From Chengkuizengella axinellae (GTDB lineage: Bacteria > Bacillota > Bacilli > Paenibacillales > KCTC-33759): a stretch of DNA of 64,000 bases. The notes beneath the pieces were generated by a model, which had not been told where the DNA came from, made no database searches, and saw only the letters and a program-made list of their open reading frames with translations. Location of the stretch: the NCBI RefSeq assembly GCF_030730905.1, contig NZ_JAVAMP010000003.1:230059-294058 (forward strand), given 5' to 3'. Both the position numbers and the translations under genes were made by a program. Of the stretch, positions 1 through 8,910 are shown piece after piece (the first letter of the stretch is position 1; every line of letters begins with the position of its first letter).

Positions 1-2928
1 ACCTTTATTGCAGGTGATGGTTCTATCATGAATGAAGCAGAGTTTCAGCAGCGATTAGGTGGTATTTCACAGCAATTTTTTAATGATTTGTTTGCTTTTA
101 GTTTGTCTGAATTACAGGAAATACGTACATTGCAATCAGATGAAATGAGCAGTTATTTATATAATTCTGGTATGGGTATTCATGCAAATCGAATTATGGA
201 AGCTGAAAAGAAACTAATCAGTGGGATGGAAAAACTTTTTAAACCCCGTGGCAAAAATCAGATGATCATCAATCAAATAAAATCAATGGAAACGATTAGT
301 AATAAATTACGTGCTAATAGAGGGGATATAGAAAAGTATAATCATATACAACAACATTTGTCCCAAGTTAACGAACAAATAGATGTTTTGGAGCAATCTA
401 TAAAAAACAAAAAAGAGCAAATAAATTGGTATGAGCTTTGTTTAAAAGTAAAGGAGCCTTTCAATCGAAAAGAAAAAATTCATGAGGAATTACATGACCT
501 ACCACAATTTGAGGGGTTTCCGAAAGATGCAGCTTCTAAATATGACAAGCTTATGGTTGAACAAGATCGGTTGAAGCTAGAATTGAATCAGTTAATGAAA
601 AAAAGAGATCATGTAAAAAAAGAACTTAGTCCTATCATTGTCGAATTAGAATTAATCACCATATTGCCTCAGCTAGATCAGTTAAATGAGCAATTAGGAA
701 TATATGAAAATACAAAAACCACTATGATTGAAGTGAAAACAGAAACAAAACAGTTGAATGAAACACTTCAAATTAAATTACGAAAAGTAAATGAAAGCTG
801 GACTATGGATCAACTAAAATCATTTTCAACAAGTGTTGCAAGTCGTGAAAAGGTGGAACGTTTCAAACAGTCGTTTGATGAAATTAACAAAGAAAAAGAA
901 AAAGTTCAGTATGAGTTTGGGGAGTTAGCTCAAAAGATAGAAGCAGAAAAACAGCTGATAGAAAAATTGAAACTGTTAAATACCCCTTTAATGAAAAGAA
1001 AAAATGATTTAGTTATTCAAATGAACTTGAATAACACAGAACAGTTGAATACAATTGTCGCTAACTTAAAAACTGAACTGAATCAACTTCAGCTTATAAA
1101 AAAAGAATACCGGTTTGATAAAACTAGAATAATGGACTTGCAGCAGCATATGAATCTTATCAATACAATGAAAGATGGACAGAAAAATAAAGGTGCTGCA
1201 TGGGTTCTACTTACTTTAAACCTTGTTGTTCCATCCCTGTTTTATTTTTTTGATCAGATGTCTTTTGTATGGATTAGTTTTATCAGTATACTGGGGCTTC
1301 AGGTTATGTTCTATGTAATTTCGAAAAATAGCAAAGAAAACAAGTCTTTAAGTGACTCTATAATTAAACATCAAACAGCTATAGCTGAACTTGAAACCCA
1401 TATGAAACAAAAGGACGAGATGTATAAAACATCATTACAAACCTGTAATAAACTTCAAGCAAAGCTGTTTTCTCAGAACGAAGTTGCTAGCTCATTAGAA
1501 ATAACAGATATAAATAGTGAGCACGATACTCATCATTTAAATGAAATGTTAATCAATATAGAGCAAATTGTGAAAGAACTTGAGCAAATGGATCGTCAAT
1601 TGAAACAAACAGAAACTGAAATTGAACATCTATTAAGCAACTTAAGTTTACTAAGATCAAGGAGTATTGAAAAAAAAGAGGGAATGAATTTAAAGAATCA
1701 TCAATTTATGAAGTTGTTGAACACATGGAAAAAATGGTTAAATGATGTTGAATTATCAACAGACCTAAGTCCTGTATCCGTTTTAGATCTTTTTCAACAA
1801 GTCGATCAAGCGATGATGATTGTAACACAAATTGAGAAAAATATGACTAAAATAAACATGATGGAAAACAAAATAGTTCGTTTTGAGAAAGAAGTTGCAA
1901 ACTATATTCCGAACATGGATCAAAATGAAATAGTACAAGCTTTAAAATGGCAGAGATCGAAGGCGATTTTACAAGTTCAAAAAAAAGAGGAACGAGATAA
2001 TATTGAGGCAAACCTTGATGAAATATTAGAAGAAGTTGAGCGAACTGAAAAGAGGATAGAACTCATTGAGGTAAAAATACAGCGATTATGGAAAGAAGCT
2101 CAAGCCTCTGATGAAGCATCATTTCTAACTAATGTATATGATGATAATAAAAGAATACAATTGGAGCATGAACTACATCAAATTCAGTACTCACTTCAGG
2201 ATTGGGTAGGGGAAAAGAAAATAGAAAAGTTAGAAACATATTTAAAAGAGAATCAGCCAAAAGAGTCCATCTATAATCAGCTCGAGGAGTTATCATATCA
2301 TCTTTCTACTGAGGAGAGTCTTTTGAATGATTTAAGAGATCAAAAAGGGAGGAAGAGCGGGGAACTTGAAAAATTGGAGTCAGATATGAACCATGCAGAA
2401 TATTTACTTGCTTATGAAGGAGAAGAAACAAAGATAAAGGAATTATCTAGTCAATGGGCAACTCATTCATTTGCTTTACACTTAATAAAAATGGCAAAGA
2501 AAAAATATGAAGAAGAACGCCAGCCCGGTGTGCTTATGAAAGCTTCAACCTATTTAGAAAAAATGACAAACGGTGCATTTCGAAGGGTGATGGTTCCATT
2601 TGGTGAAAAGCAAATGATTGTTGAGAGAGCAAACGGCTCTCAATTAGAAACTTCTTTTTTGAGCAGAGGGACGGCAGAACTGTTATATTTAGCGATGCGA
2701 TTTGCGCTTGCTGAGGAGTTTGGTGAAAAGGTGAACCTTCCTTTTATTATGGATGATATCTTTGTCAACTTTGATGCAACAAGACTCCAAAGTACTTTAA
2801 ATGTTTTAAAAGAGGTTGCAGAAAATCACCAACTTATATTATTTACTTGTCACGAGCATGTTCAACAGGCGATGAAAGATATGTTTCCGCAGATTGAAAA
2901 CATAGATTTGAACTACTATCATTCATAA
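1..2928 (+). CDS. yhaN: YhaN-type AAA ATPase, 3' part (5' end outside window)
   Basis: Large SMC/Rad50-like ATPase of the YhaN family, which in Bacillus pairs with the nuclease-like YhaM/YhaO group; its exact role is unsettled. The frame is open from base 1, nine codons ahead of the first ATG at 28, and no Walker A is present, so the N-terminal nucleotide-binding lobe lies upstream. Visible parts, numbered from the ATG at 28: long coiled coils (about 50-385 and 440-840), a hydrophobic hairpin at about 388-432 that is typical of YhaN and may insert in the membrane, an ABC-type signature region (SRGTAELLYLAMRF, about 878) and a Walker B (FIMDDIF, about 905). The 3' end overlaps the convergent SDR gene by 10 bp. 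Family call is firm; partial status is certain. Confidence 0.9.
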   Translation, partial: TFIAGDGSIMNEAEFQQRLGGISQQFFNDLFAFSLSELQEIRTLQSDEMSSYLYNSGMGIHANRIMEAEKKLISGMEKLFKPRGKNQMIINQIKSMETISNKLRANRGDIEKYNHIQQHLSQVNEQIDVLEQSIKNKKEQINWYELCLKVKEPFNRKEKIHEELHDLPQFEGFPKDAASKYDKLMVEQDRLKLELNQLMKKRDHVKKELSPIIVELELITILPQLDQLNEQLGIYENTKTTMIEVKTETKQLNETLQIKLRKVNESWTMDQLKSFSTSVASREKVERFKQSFDEINKEKEKVQYEFGELAQKIEAEKQLIEKLKLLNTPLMKRKNDLVIQMNLNNTEQLNTIVANLKTELNQLQLIKKEYRFDKTRIMDLQQHMNLINTMKDGQKNKGAAWVLLTLNLVVPSLFYFFDQMSFVWISFISILGLQVMFYVISKNSKENKSLSDSIIKHQTAIAELETHMKQKDEMYKTSLQTCNKLQAKLFSQNEVASSLEITDINSEHDTHHLNEMLINIEQIVKELEQMDRQLKQTETEIEHLLSNLSLLRSRSIEKKEGMNLKNHQFMKLLNTWKKWLNDVELSTDLSPVSVLDLFQQVDQAMMIVTQIEKNMTKINMMENKIVRFEKEVANYIPNMDQNEIVQALKWQRSKAILQVQKKEERDNIEANLDEILEEVERTEKRIELIEVKIQRLWKEAQASDEASFLTNVYDDNKRIQLEHELHQIQYSLQDWVGEKKIEKLETYLKENQPKESIYNQLEELSYHLSTEESLLNDLRDQKGRKSGELEKLESDMNHAEYLLAYEGEETKIKELSSQWATHSFALHLIKMAKKKYEEERQPGVLMKASTYLEKMTNGAFRRVMVPFGEKQMIVERANGSQLETSFLSRGTAELLYLAMRFALAEEFGEKVNLPFIMDDIFVNFDATRLQSTLNVLKEVAENHQLILFTCHEHVQQAMKDMFPQIENIDLNYYHS

Positions 2929-3677
2929 ATCATCTTTATCGTCATACCACCGTCTATAATGAGATTCTGACCAGTAATAAAGCCTGTCTCATCTCCTGCC
3001 AGGAACAAGCAGGCAGCTGCAATATCCTCTGGTTTTCCAACTCTTCCTGCTGGATGTTGAAGGCGATCTCTTTCTGTATGGGAAGGTTCTTCAGCATCCA
3101 CTGAATATAACCAGTTTTGAATTTCAATCCATCCTGGGCTAATCGCATTTACTCGAATACCATATTCCCCCAAACTAACCGCCATCGCATGTGTAAGAGC
3201 TAAAATTCCGCCTTTTGATGCTGAATATGCCTCTGTGTTTTTCTCTGACATTAGCGCACGTGTAGATGAAATGTTAATAATCACTCCATTTTTTTTGCGT
3301 ATCATCCGTTTAGCAAATTGTTGTGAACAAATAAAAGTGCCACGTAAGTTCACTGATAATACTCGGTCAAAATCTTCAAGAGAAGATTCTAACATGGGTG
3401 CATTTTTTGCAGTTCCTGCATTATTAATCAGGACATCAGCGGCGCCCATATCTTGAGTGGTTAAACTCACCCACTTTACAACATCCTTTTCTTCAGAAAT
3501 ATCAGTAGGTACGAACATGGCTTTGCCACCTAATTGATTAATCATGCGGATAACCTCAATACCTGCTTTTTTGTTTGTGTCCGCTATTGAAATGTGATAT
3601 CCTTTTTTTGCAAATGCTATGGCAAGTGCTCTTCCTATTCCTTGTGCGCCTCCTGTTATTGCTGCTATTTTAGGCAT
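2919..3677 (-). CDS. SDR family NAD(P)-dependent oxidoreductase
   Basis: Classical short-chain dehydrogenase/reductase of 252 aa, the usual length. The sequence shows the cofactor glycine motif TGGAQGIG (8-15), NNAG (85-88), the structural Asn in SVN (110), and a catalytic Ser138-Tyr151-Lys155 set in NISS and YSASK. The C-terminal GFITGQNLIIDGGM stretch is typical of the 3-oxoacyl-ACP reductase/glucose-dehydrogenase-like subgroup. The aspartate after the second strand (IADT) favours NAD over NADP, which is inference. The substrate cannot be read from sequence. The gene stands alone on the minus strand, convergent with yhaN. A TATAAT-like -10 lies on the minus strand near 3720-3726. Confidence 0.9.
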   Translation of the reverse strand: MPKIAAITGGAQGIGRALAIAFAKKGYHISIADTNKKAGIEVIRMINQLGGKAMFVPTDISEEKDVVKWVSLTTQDMGAADVLINNAGTAKNAPMLESSLEDFDRVLSVNLRGTFICSQQFAKRMIRKKNGVIINISSTRALMSEKNTEAYSASKGGILALTHAMAVSLGEYGIRVNAISPGWIEIQNWLYSVDAEEPSHTERDRLQHPAGRVGKPEDIAAACLFLAGDETGFITGQNLIIDGGMTIKMIYE

Positions 3678-3769
3678 TATTCCACCTCACTTTGTAACAT
3701 TTCAGGATACATATTGTGGGTATTATAACAAAGATTTTTGCTTATGAAAATGTTGAGCCTAAATTTTTT

Positions 3770-4804
3770 TCATACTTGTGGTTTAGTTTTCATTATCATC
3801 CATAACCAACCTAAACTCAAAAATCCGAATAATGGATATAAAGTAGATAATAAAGTGCTAAATCCAATTTGACTAATAAAATAACCTATAATTAAAATGG
3901 CAATCATAATTTTTTGATGATGCAATGAGGTTCTTTGTTTAATTTGTAGCGTAAGGCCATATATGTTTGCAATAAAAGTAGTAAATATTTCAGCATAGAT
4001 GACTAGTAAAAATAAAAATTGGATTGCTTTTCCTAAATCAACGATCAGCATCCCCATAGGAATTTCAAATTGAGTAATACCTGGCATTTGTGCGGATAAG
4101 GCAAAATGGCCTGCTAATAGCATCAAACCTATTCCCAATCCTCCAACAATACCTCCCCAATAAACTATTTTTTTATCTTTAATTTGTGATCCGATAGGAA
4201 CTAAAACGGCTTGGGCTAAAGATAAATTAAAACCAATATATAAAAAAGGAGAAAGCCATACTCTGAGTGGATTGGGTTCAGCTGTACGATGGAGCCAATT
4301 CCCTGCATTTGGAGATTGTATAGTTGTGAAGATAAGGATGACTGTGAATAATAAAATTAAAGGTACAACGATGGAATTAACGATTAAAATCGCATTAATT
4401 CCTTTTAATAAGACTAAATAAGCAAGAAGTATTGTAAACCACAAACCAATTTGATAGGAAAGATGAAAATGTTCATGGAAAATTGAACCACCCCCAGCTA
4501 ACATAACGGAAGTGATCGCGAACAAAACGACTAATATAAAAAAGCTGATCCACTCGCCTAAACGTTCTCCAAATAATAATTTATTAAGATCCTCATAGGA
4601 TTTAGCACCTATATCATGAGCAAAAATCATAATTTTTGTACCTAGCCAAATAAACATAATACTAGAAATAAATATAGTTAATGTCGCTATGGAACCAAAT
4701 TGTGTAAAAAAAGTTAATATTTCTTGTCCCGTTGCAAACCCAGCTCCAACAATTGTCCCCATATAAGTGAAGGCAACTTGAATGATTTTTTTAAATTGAT
4801 CCAT
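3770..4804 (-). CDS. ykvI: YkvI family integral membrane protein
   Basis: 344-aa polytopic membrane protein with about ten hydrophobic segments. The N-terminus (YMGTIVGAGFATGQEI) matches the signature of the YkvI family, a branch of the amino-acid/cation symporter-like (APC/LeuT-fold) proteins; the GAGFATGQE stretch corresponds to the broken first helix that binds substrate in that fold. The substrate is unknown. The length fits B. subtilis YkvI. It is divergent from the papain-like hydrolase gene at 4997, with a roughly 190-bp shared upstream region. The start is the ATG followed by DQFKK, behind a GGCGGGA-like purine stretch. Confidence 0.85.
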   Translation of the reverse strand: MDQFKKIIQVAFTYMGTIVGAGFATGQEILTFFTQFGSIATLTIFISSIMFIWLGTKIMIFAHDIGAKSYEDLNKLLFGERLGEWISFFILVVLFAITSVMLAGGGSIFHEHFHLSYQIGLWFTILLAYLVLLKGINAILIVNSIVVPLILLFTVILIFTTIQSPNAGNWLHRTAEPNPLRVWLSPFLYIGFNLSLAQAVLVPIGSQIKDKKIVYWGGIVGGLGIGLMLLAGHFALSAQMPGITQFEIPMGMLIVDLGKAIQFLFLLVIYAEIFTTFIANIYGLTLQIKQRTSLHHQKIMIAILIIGYFISQIGFSTLLSTLYPLFGFLSLGWLWMIMKTKPQV

Positions 4805-4996
4805 ACAAAGTGTTCCCGCCTCTCGTACAACTTGTATAATAGTACTTGCTCAATTTTCAGCATCATGTCCCCAAGATTTACTTTATATTTACTAGGGACT
4901 TTTTGAACAACCTCTAATATAATTAATCTTATGAGTACAAGTTCTACAATAGAAGTAGGTGGCTTGGATATTTACCTAGGAAAGGAAACGAGTAGG

Positions 4997-5716
4997 GTGA
5001 GAACCATATATATAATATTAACCAACACAGGAACGATGTTGACTCGAGCTATTAAATCTGTTACAAATGCCCCTTATAATCATGCTTCAATTTCTATAGA
5101 CGAGGGTTTAAAAAAAGTGTTTAGCTTCGGAAGAAAACAACCTGATAATCCTTTTAATGGAGGTTTTGTGCAAGAGGACTTTATAAAAGGAACATTTAGT
5201 TGGTATCCAGAAACAACCTGTGCGATTTATAAACTAAACATTGGTGAGAGTGAATTTAAAAAACTGTTAAGATATATTTCTGTGTTCGAAAAAAACAGCA
5301 GCAAGTACTTTTATAATTTTATTGGGCTATTTGGTGTTCCACTTAATAAAGCAATAGATATCCCTGCATCCTATTTTTGTTCACAATTTGTAGCTGAAAT
5401 ATTGAGGCGAAGTGGTGTACAATTATTTCAAAAAAAGAGCTCGTTAGTAACTCCAGACGATTTCAGAAATGTAGATAATTTGGAATTAATATTCGAAGGA
5501 AGGATTTATGATTATCCTGCTTTAAAGGGATGGTTAAATTACAATCCCAAAAGATATCAAAATTTCCCTTTTCGCAAATATGTGAAGCAGCAGTTTGCCT
5601 CCGAAAGACGAAAATACTATTTTCGAGACGGTTTTATTAAACCTAAAAAAATACTAATGGAACAACAAATGAGAAAGATGAAGAATATCACTGAAATGTT
5701 TGATGATTTTAAATAA
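4997..5716 (+). CDS. YiiX/NlpC-P60-like papain-fold hydrolase
   Basis: Small cysteine-hydrolase-like protein related to YiiX/YycO permuted NlpC/P60 enzymes. Key visible residues are a His in PYNHASI near the N-terminus and a Cys in SYFCSQFVAE about 110 residues later; this His-before-Cys order is typical of the circularly permuted family, which acts on amide or lipid-ester bonds. No signal peptide is seen, so it is probably cytoplasmic. The frame is open back to an ATG at 4931, but that start has no ribosome binding site. A GTG at 4997 follows AAAGGA by about 10 bases and gives the N-terminus (RTIYIILTNTGTML) expected for the family, so it is preferred. Substrate unknown. Confidence 0.75.
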   Translation: MRTIYIILTNTGTMLTRAIKSVTNAPYNHASISIDEGLKKVFSFGRKQPDNPFNGGFVQEDFIKGTFSWYPETTCAIYKLNIGESEFKKLLRYISVFEKNSSKYFYNFIGLFGVPLNKAIDIPASYFCSQFVAEILRRSGVQLFQKKSSLVTPDDFRNVDNLELIFEGRIYDYPALKGWLNYNPKRYQNFPFRKYVKQQFASERRKYYFRDGFIKPKKILMEQQMRKMKNITEMFDDFK

Positions 5717-5789
5717 AATAGGTTCATGTGATAAAATGAAGTTAAATATTTAAACATCAGGAGAATTGAATATATGGAGGTTCATAATT

Positions 5790-6356
5790 ATGGAATATTT
5801 AAAACAAAGAATTCAAAATGAAGGAAAGATAGTATCAGATAATGTGCTTAATTTAGACTCCATATTAAATCATCAGGTGGATCCTAAATTAATCCAGCAA
5901 TTAGGAGTTGAGTTTGCAGCTCGGTTTCATGATCAAGAAATTACAAAAGTGCTTACCATTGAATCGTCTGGAATTTCAGTGGCCTATGCTACAGCATTAG
6001 CATTGGAAGTGCCCTTGGTTTTTGCTCGTAGAAAAAAAACACTGATGTCAGACAATATATACTGTGAACGTGTTCCTTCCTTTACTAAAGGAATCGTTAC
6101 AGATATCGTAGTTTCTAGTGAATTTATACAACCCATAGATCGAATCTTAATTATTGATGATATTATTGCAAACGGAGATGCTTTAAAAGGACTCATTAAT
6201 ATTATTCATCGTTCAGGAGCACAACTTACAGGAGCTGGAATCGTTATTGAAAAAGCATTCCAATCAGGGGCAAAAGAAATACGTAAAAAAGATATTAGAG
6301 TCGAATCTCTTGTACAAATCAATTCTTTAGAAAATGGAATTATCGTCTTAGCGTAA
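5790..6356 (+). CDS. xpt: Xanthine phosphoribosyltransferase
   Basis: Type I phosphoribosyltransferase that converts xanthine and PRPP to XMP in purine salvage. At 188 aa it matches B. subtilis Xpt closely: N-terminal EYLKQRIQNEG, TIESSGISVAYATALAL, VFARRKKTL, the PRPP-binding loop LIIDDIIANGDALKG, and GIVIEKAFQ. The ATG at 5790 is chosen because GGAGG (5776-5780) sits nine bases ahead; the upstream TTG at 5766 has no such site. Unlike B. subtilis xpt-pbuX there is no following permease gene, and the short upstream spacer shows no purine riboswitch, so guanine control by that route is not supported here. Confidence 0.95.
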   Translation: MEYLKQRIQNEGKIVSDNVLNLDSILNHQVDPKLIQQLGVEFAARFHDQEITKVLTIESSGISVAYATALALEVPLVFARRKKTLMSDNIYCERVPSFTKGIVTDIVVSSEFIQPIDRILIIDDIIANGDALKGLINIIHRSGAQLTGAGIVIEKAFQSGAKEIRKKDIRVESLVQINSLENGIIVLA

Positions 6357-6449
6357 TAGGAAATGAAGAAATTTCATTTTATTAAACCTTTTCTATCGTA
6401 CTTTTTTCCTTTATAATAATGATAAGATGATGAGAGGAGGCAAAACGTT

Positions 6450-6776
6450 ATGGGGAAAGATAATGATTTATTAGAGTATTTTGTGAAGAAGTTATTAGGG
6501 GCTAAAACACATTTTGAGCGCGCTCTTGACTGTAAACATACTGAGTTTGATGATTTGTATCCCTATATGATTGAACATCCTCAATTTTTCTGGTATAAAA
6601 GATATGTTGCTTGGTCAGAATTATTGACAATTGTCAGTCTTAGTGAAGACTTATCATTTGATTGGAGAAGCCACTTTTCAAAACAGCAGGTTCAGTATAT
6701 TGAAGAACGAGTTATGTCAAGTAAGGTTTTAGACGATTGGTTTGAAAAAAATGATTCGAAGGAACATGTAGGTTAA
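6450..6776 (+). CDS. Conserved hypothetical protein, 108 aa
   Basis: Not assigned to a named family. It is soluble, acidic and probably all-helical, rich in aromatic residues (PQFFWYKRYVAWSELL), with no signal peptide or membrane segment. GAGGAGG (6435-6441) before the ATG gives a strong start, and a TATAAT-like -10 lies at about 6412-6417. A strong hairpin with a T-run follows, so it is probably a monocistronic unit. It stands among conserved Bacillales backbone genes, which argues for a real gene rather than a chance frame. Confidence 0.7.
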   Translation: MGKDNDLLEYFVKKLLGAKTHFERALDCKHTEFDDLYPYMIEHPQFFWYKRYVAWSELLTIVSLSEDLSFDWRSHFSKQQVQYIEERVMSSKVLDDWFEKNDSKEHVG

Positions 6777-6830
6777 AGAATGAATTTTAAGTTAACAACA
6801 AGTGACTCAAAAATAAATAAGTTTAGAAAA

Positions 6831-6862
6831 GGTCTAAATGATTTCATTTAGATCTTTTTTTT
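6831..6862 (+). terminator. Rho-independent terminator
   Basis: Near-perfect stem formed by GGTCTAAATG and CATTTAGATC around an ATTT loop, followed by eight T. It closes the transcript of the 108-aa hypothetical gene. Confidence 0.85.
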
Positions 6863-6916
6863 CACAAATAAAAAATTCCAAATTTTATTTTTTGGGAAAT
6901 TGTAGGAGAAGACAAA

Positions 6917-7141
6917 ATGATGATTAATGATGAGCAATTAAATGAATATCGCTTAAGTGGTATCTTGGTAAGAGTTATCCGAGATAGAGATGAAAAAAAT
7001 GATGTCAAAGGAATTGTAGTTGCTTGGAATGATGAATCAGTGATGATTCGTAGACGAAATCGAAAAATTGTTAAACTGTCGCGAGATTATATATATCAAC
7101 CTTATGAAGATCAACGGGCAGGAGATGGAAACGAAAAATAA
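6917..7141 (+). CDS. Small conserved hypothetical protein, 74 aa
   Basis: Small basic protein with alternating beta-type segments (LSGILVRVIRD, KGIVVAWNDESVMIRRRNRKIVKLS) that would suit a small barrel of the SH3/KOW kind; this is inference only. A good AGGAGAAG site precedes the ATG. An A-rich stretch (7140-7190) follows before the spo0E-like gene. No function is proposed. Confidence 0.65.
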   Translation: MMINDEQLNEYRLSGILVRVIRDRDEKNDVKGIVVAWNDESVMIRRRNRKIVKLSRDYIYQPYEDQRAGDGNEK

Positions 7142-7270
7142 TAAAGAAAATAAAAACCATAAAAAAAATAAAAAAAAATTAACACAAACGACAATTTTCT
7201 CCAAATTTCTACATACAACTTGTATTATAATGGTTAAAGTCACATTTTGAGAATAGGAGTAGAATGATCG

Positions 7271-7462
7271 ATGCAAGAAAAGCAATTAAACAAAAAAATT
7301 GAAGAATTACGACATCAGCTTACGGTTTTAATTAAAAATAAGGAAGATTTTGTAGATGACCATGTTCTTGCTGTTAGTCAGCAATTGGACAATTTCATTA
7401 TTCAATTACAAATGATGAAGCAAATCAAGAAATCGATACCAAATAAACATCAGTCAGCTTAA
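7271..7462 (+). CDS. Spo0E-family aspartyl-phosphate phosphatase
   Basis: 63-aa helical-hairpin protein of the Spo0E/YisI/YnzD family, which dephosphorylates Spo0A-P and so restrains sporulation. The diagnostic motif SQxLD is present as SQQLDNFI in the second helix, after a first helix with the pattern KKIEELRHQL; length is typical. TAGGAG stands 10 bases before the ATG. Its presence supports an endospore-forming host. Which phosphoprotein it targets cannot be told from sequence. Confidence 0.85.
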   Translation: MQEKQLNKKIEELRHQLTVLIKNKEDFVDDHVLAVSQQLDNFIIQLQMMKQIKKSIPNKHQSA

Positions 7463-7535
7463 AAAAATTAATCTTCTCCATTTTTGGGTACAATAATACT
7501 AAATAGTGTTGATAACCTTAAAGGAGAGAAATTAG

Positions 7536-7736
7536 ATGGCAAATTCTGGTGAGGAATTATTAAAGGACATAACAGTAAAAGTGGTAAGGTATATGAATAC
7601 ACCTAAAGAAATTCGAAATAAAAGTCGTCAAGACGAACAACACAAAGAAACTTGGGAAACCAAATGGTTTGGTATGGTGCCAATTGCAGTAAATTTGTTG
7701 TTTAAAAGAACTGCCCATAAGGATAAAGAGACATAA
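7536..7736 (+). CDS. yqzE: YqzE family protein
   Basis: 66-aa protein matching the YqzE family: VRYMNTPKEIRNKSRQ, then KWFGMVPIAVNLLF near the C-terminus. In B. subtilis yqzE lies next to the comG competence operon; comG is not seen here and the role is unknown. A strong AAAGGAGAG site precedes the ATG. Its 3' end overlaps the convergent secreted-protein gene by 35 bp. Confidence 0.8.
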   Translation: MANSGEELLKDITVKVVRYMNTPKEIRNKSRQDEQHKETWETKWFGMVPIAVNLLFKRTAHKDKET

Positions 7737-8595
7737 AATGTATATATCTTACCCCATTTTGCTCTAAAGCGATATATAGTTGACCTTCATCCCACCTATG
7801 ATATCCAACAACTGCTAAAGGTATACGCACTTCCTTTTGAAACAATTTTTCTGTGTATGTTATCTCCTCTTGATTATGCACTGCTATTTGAAATTCCTCG
7901 TCATTACTTATAAGTTGAGGCTCGTTAAAAACCCATGGAAGTTTTTCGAACGGGTCAAAGATTTCTTTTTCTAAACTTTGTTGTATGTAGGAAGTTGCTC
8001 CTGCATAGAGATTATAGTTTATTTCTCTTGGTGATTCATTAATAGATTCTGAATCAATTGGATAAATTTCACCTGATTTTGCATCAATGTAAAAAGTGTA
8101 AGGTTCGATATTTACTTTCCAAATCGCTTCTAAAGCATTTGGGTATAAACGCTCTGCATATTGTTCCAACTGCGTATCTTTTACTTCGGGTATTTGTAAA
8201 TCTTTAAGATAAGTCACATCAAATGTTGTTTGTAAGGTATTTAAACTAAATAGGGGGTATTCCCCAACACCATATTCCACTAATTTATAATGACCTTCCG
8301 AATCAGCTCCTATTACTAGATAACCAATTTCTTTCTTTGTATTTTGATTTGATAAGATGACTAATTTATTATGTGTGCCGGGTCCTAGAGCATAACTTTT
8401 CCATGTTGCATATTCCCATTCCCCAAAACCATCCTGTTTTTTTAATGTTTTAATCCAATTACTAATGTTTTCCTCAAAGGATACTTGAGGTTGCATATTT
8501 AGATTTGTAGATGCGCTAACCATAGAGTGACTTATTATAGTTAAACAACTTATTAGTAAAATTACTGTAATATTTAATCGAAGAGTTTTGAACAT
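7702..8595 (-). CDS. Secreted hypothetical protein, about 297 aa
   Basis: Protein with an N-terminal signal peptide (basic MFKTLRLN, hydrophobic ITVILLISCLTII, then SMVSAS as a likely signal peptidase I site). The mature part has mixed alpha/beta content and a YIDAKSGEIYPIDSE stretch resembling PepSY-type segments, but no named domain can be assigned safely. An upstream ATG at 8610 has no ribosome site; the ATG at 8595 follows GGTGAAAAG and is preferred. The long 5' region carries several strong stem-loops on the same strand, suggesting RNA-level control. Confidence 0.7.
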   Translation of the reverse strand: MFKTLRLNITVILLISCLTIISHSMVSASTNLNMQPQVSFEENISNWIKTLKKQDGFGEWEYATWKSYALGPGTHNKLVILSNQNTKKEIGYLVIGADSEGHYKLVEYGVGEYPLFSLNTLQTTFDVTYLKDLQIPEVKDTQLEQYAERLYPNALEAIWKVNIEPYTFYIDAKSGEIYPIDSESINESPREINYNLYAGATSYIQQSLEKEIFDPFEKLPWVFNEPQLISNDEEFQIAVHNQEEITYTEKLFQKEVRIPLAVVGYHRWDEGQLYIALEQNGVRYIHFMSLYPYGQFF

Positions 8596-8639
8596 CTTTT
8601 CACCAACCATTATTTAAAATTTTATTTTTTGCTACAAAT

Positions 8640-8782
8640 TTCACTTCACTTTTTGTGATTGTTTTGTTGTGGGGTCCCGAACCCTACTTAAATTCAGTCA
8701 CATCCATGTGACCAACGTAGGATCAGCACTTCCTGTGCTGAAAGCATAATTATTGTGGGTATTATTATGCTTGTCCATTTAT
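8640..8782 (-). other. Multi-hairpin structured leader or intergenic element
   Basis: Read on the minus strand, the 5' region of the secreted-protein gene folds into successive stems: AGCATAAT paired with ATTATGCT; CAGCAC-AGGAA-GTGCTG; an outer CCTAC/GTAGG stem enclosing GTCACAT-GG-ATGTGAC; and GGGT-TCGGG-ACCC. Two of the hairpins expose GGA at or across the loop. This is either a leader RNA or a dispersed structured repeat; no known riboswitch class was recognised. The remainder of 8783-8910 holds only AT-rich sequence and a weak hairpin (ACTCC/GGAGT, 8882-8906). Confidence 0.6.
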
Positions 8783-8910
8783 TTTATAGCAAAAGAAGTA
8801 TAAAAGTTTGTAACTCTGTGTCGGTACATTAAGCACTATTTTTATGTTTTTTTGTAGGATTTTCTTATAACTTAAGAATTTACTCCGAGAATCTCCGATA
8901 GGAGTTTTTG

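Noticed and set aside
5717..5789. Possible purine riboswitch ahead of xpt
   Set aside because: The spacer is too short (about 70 bases) and lacks the three-way-junction elements seen in the B. subtilis xpt leader.
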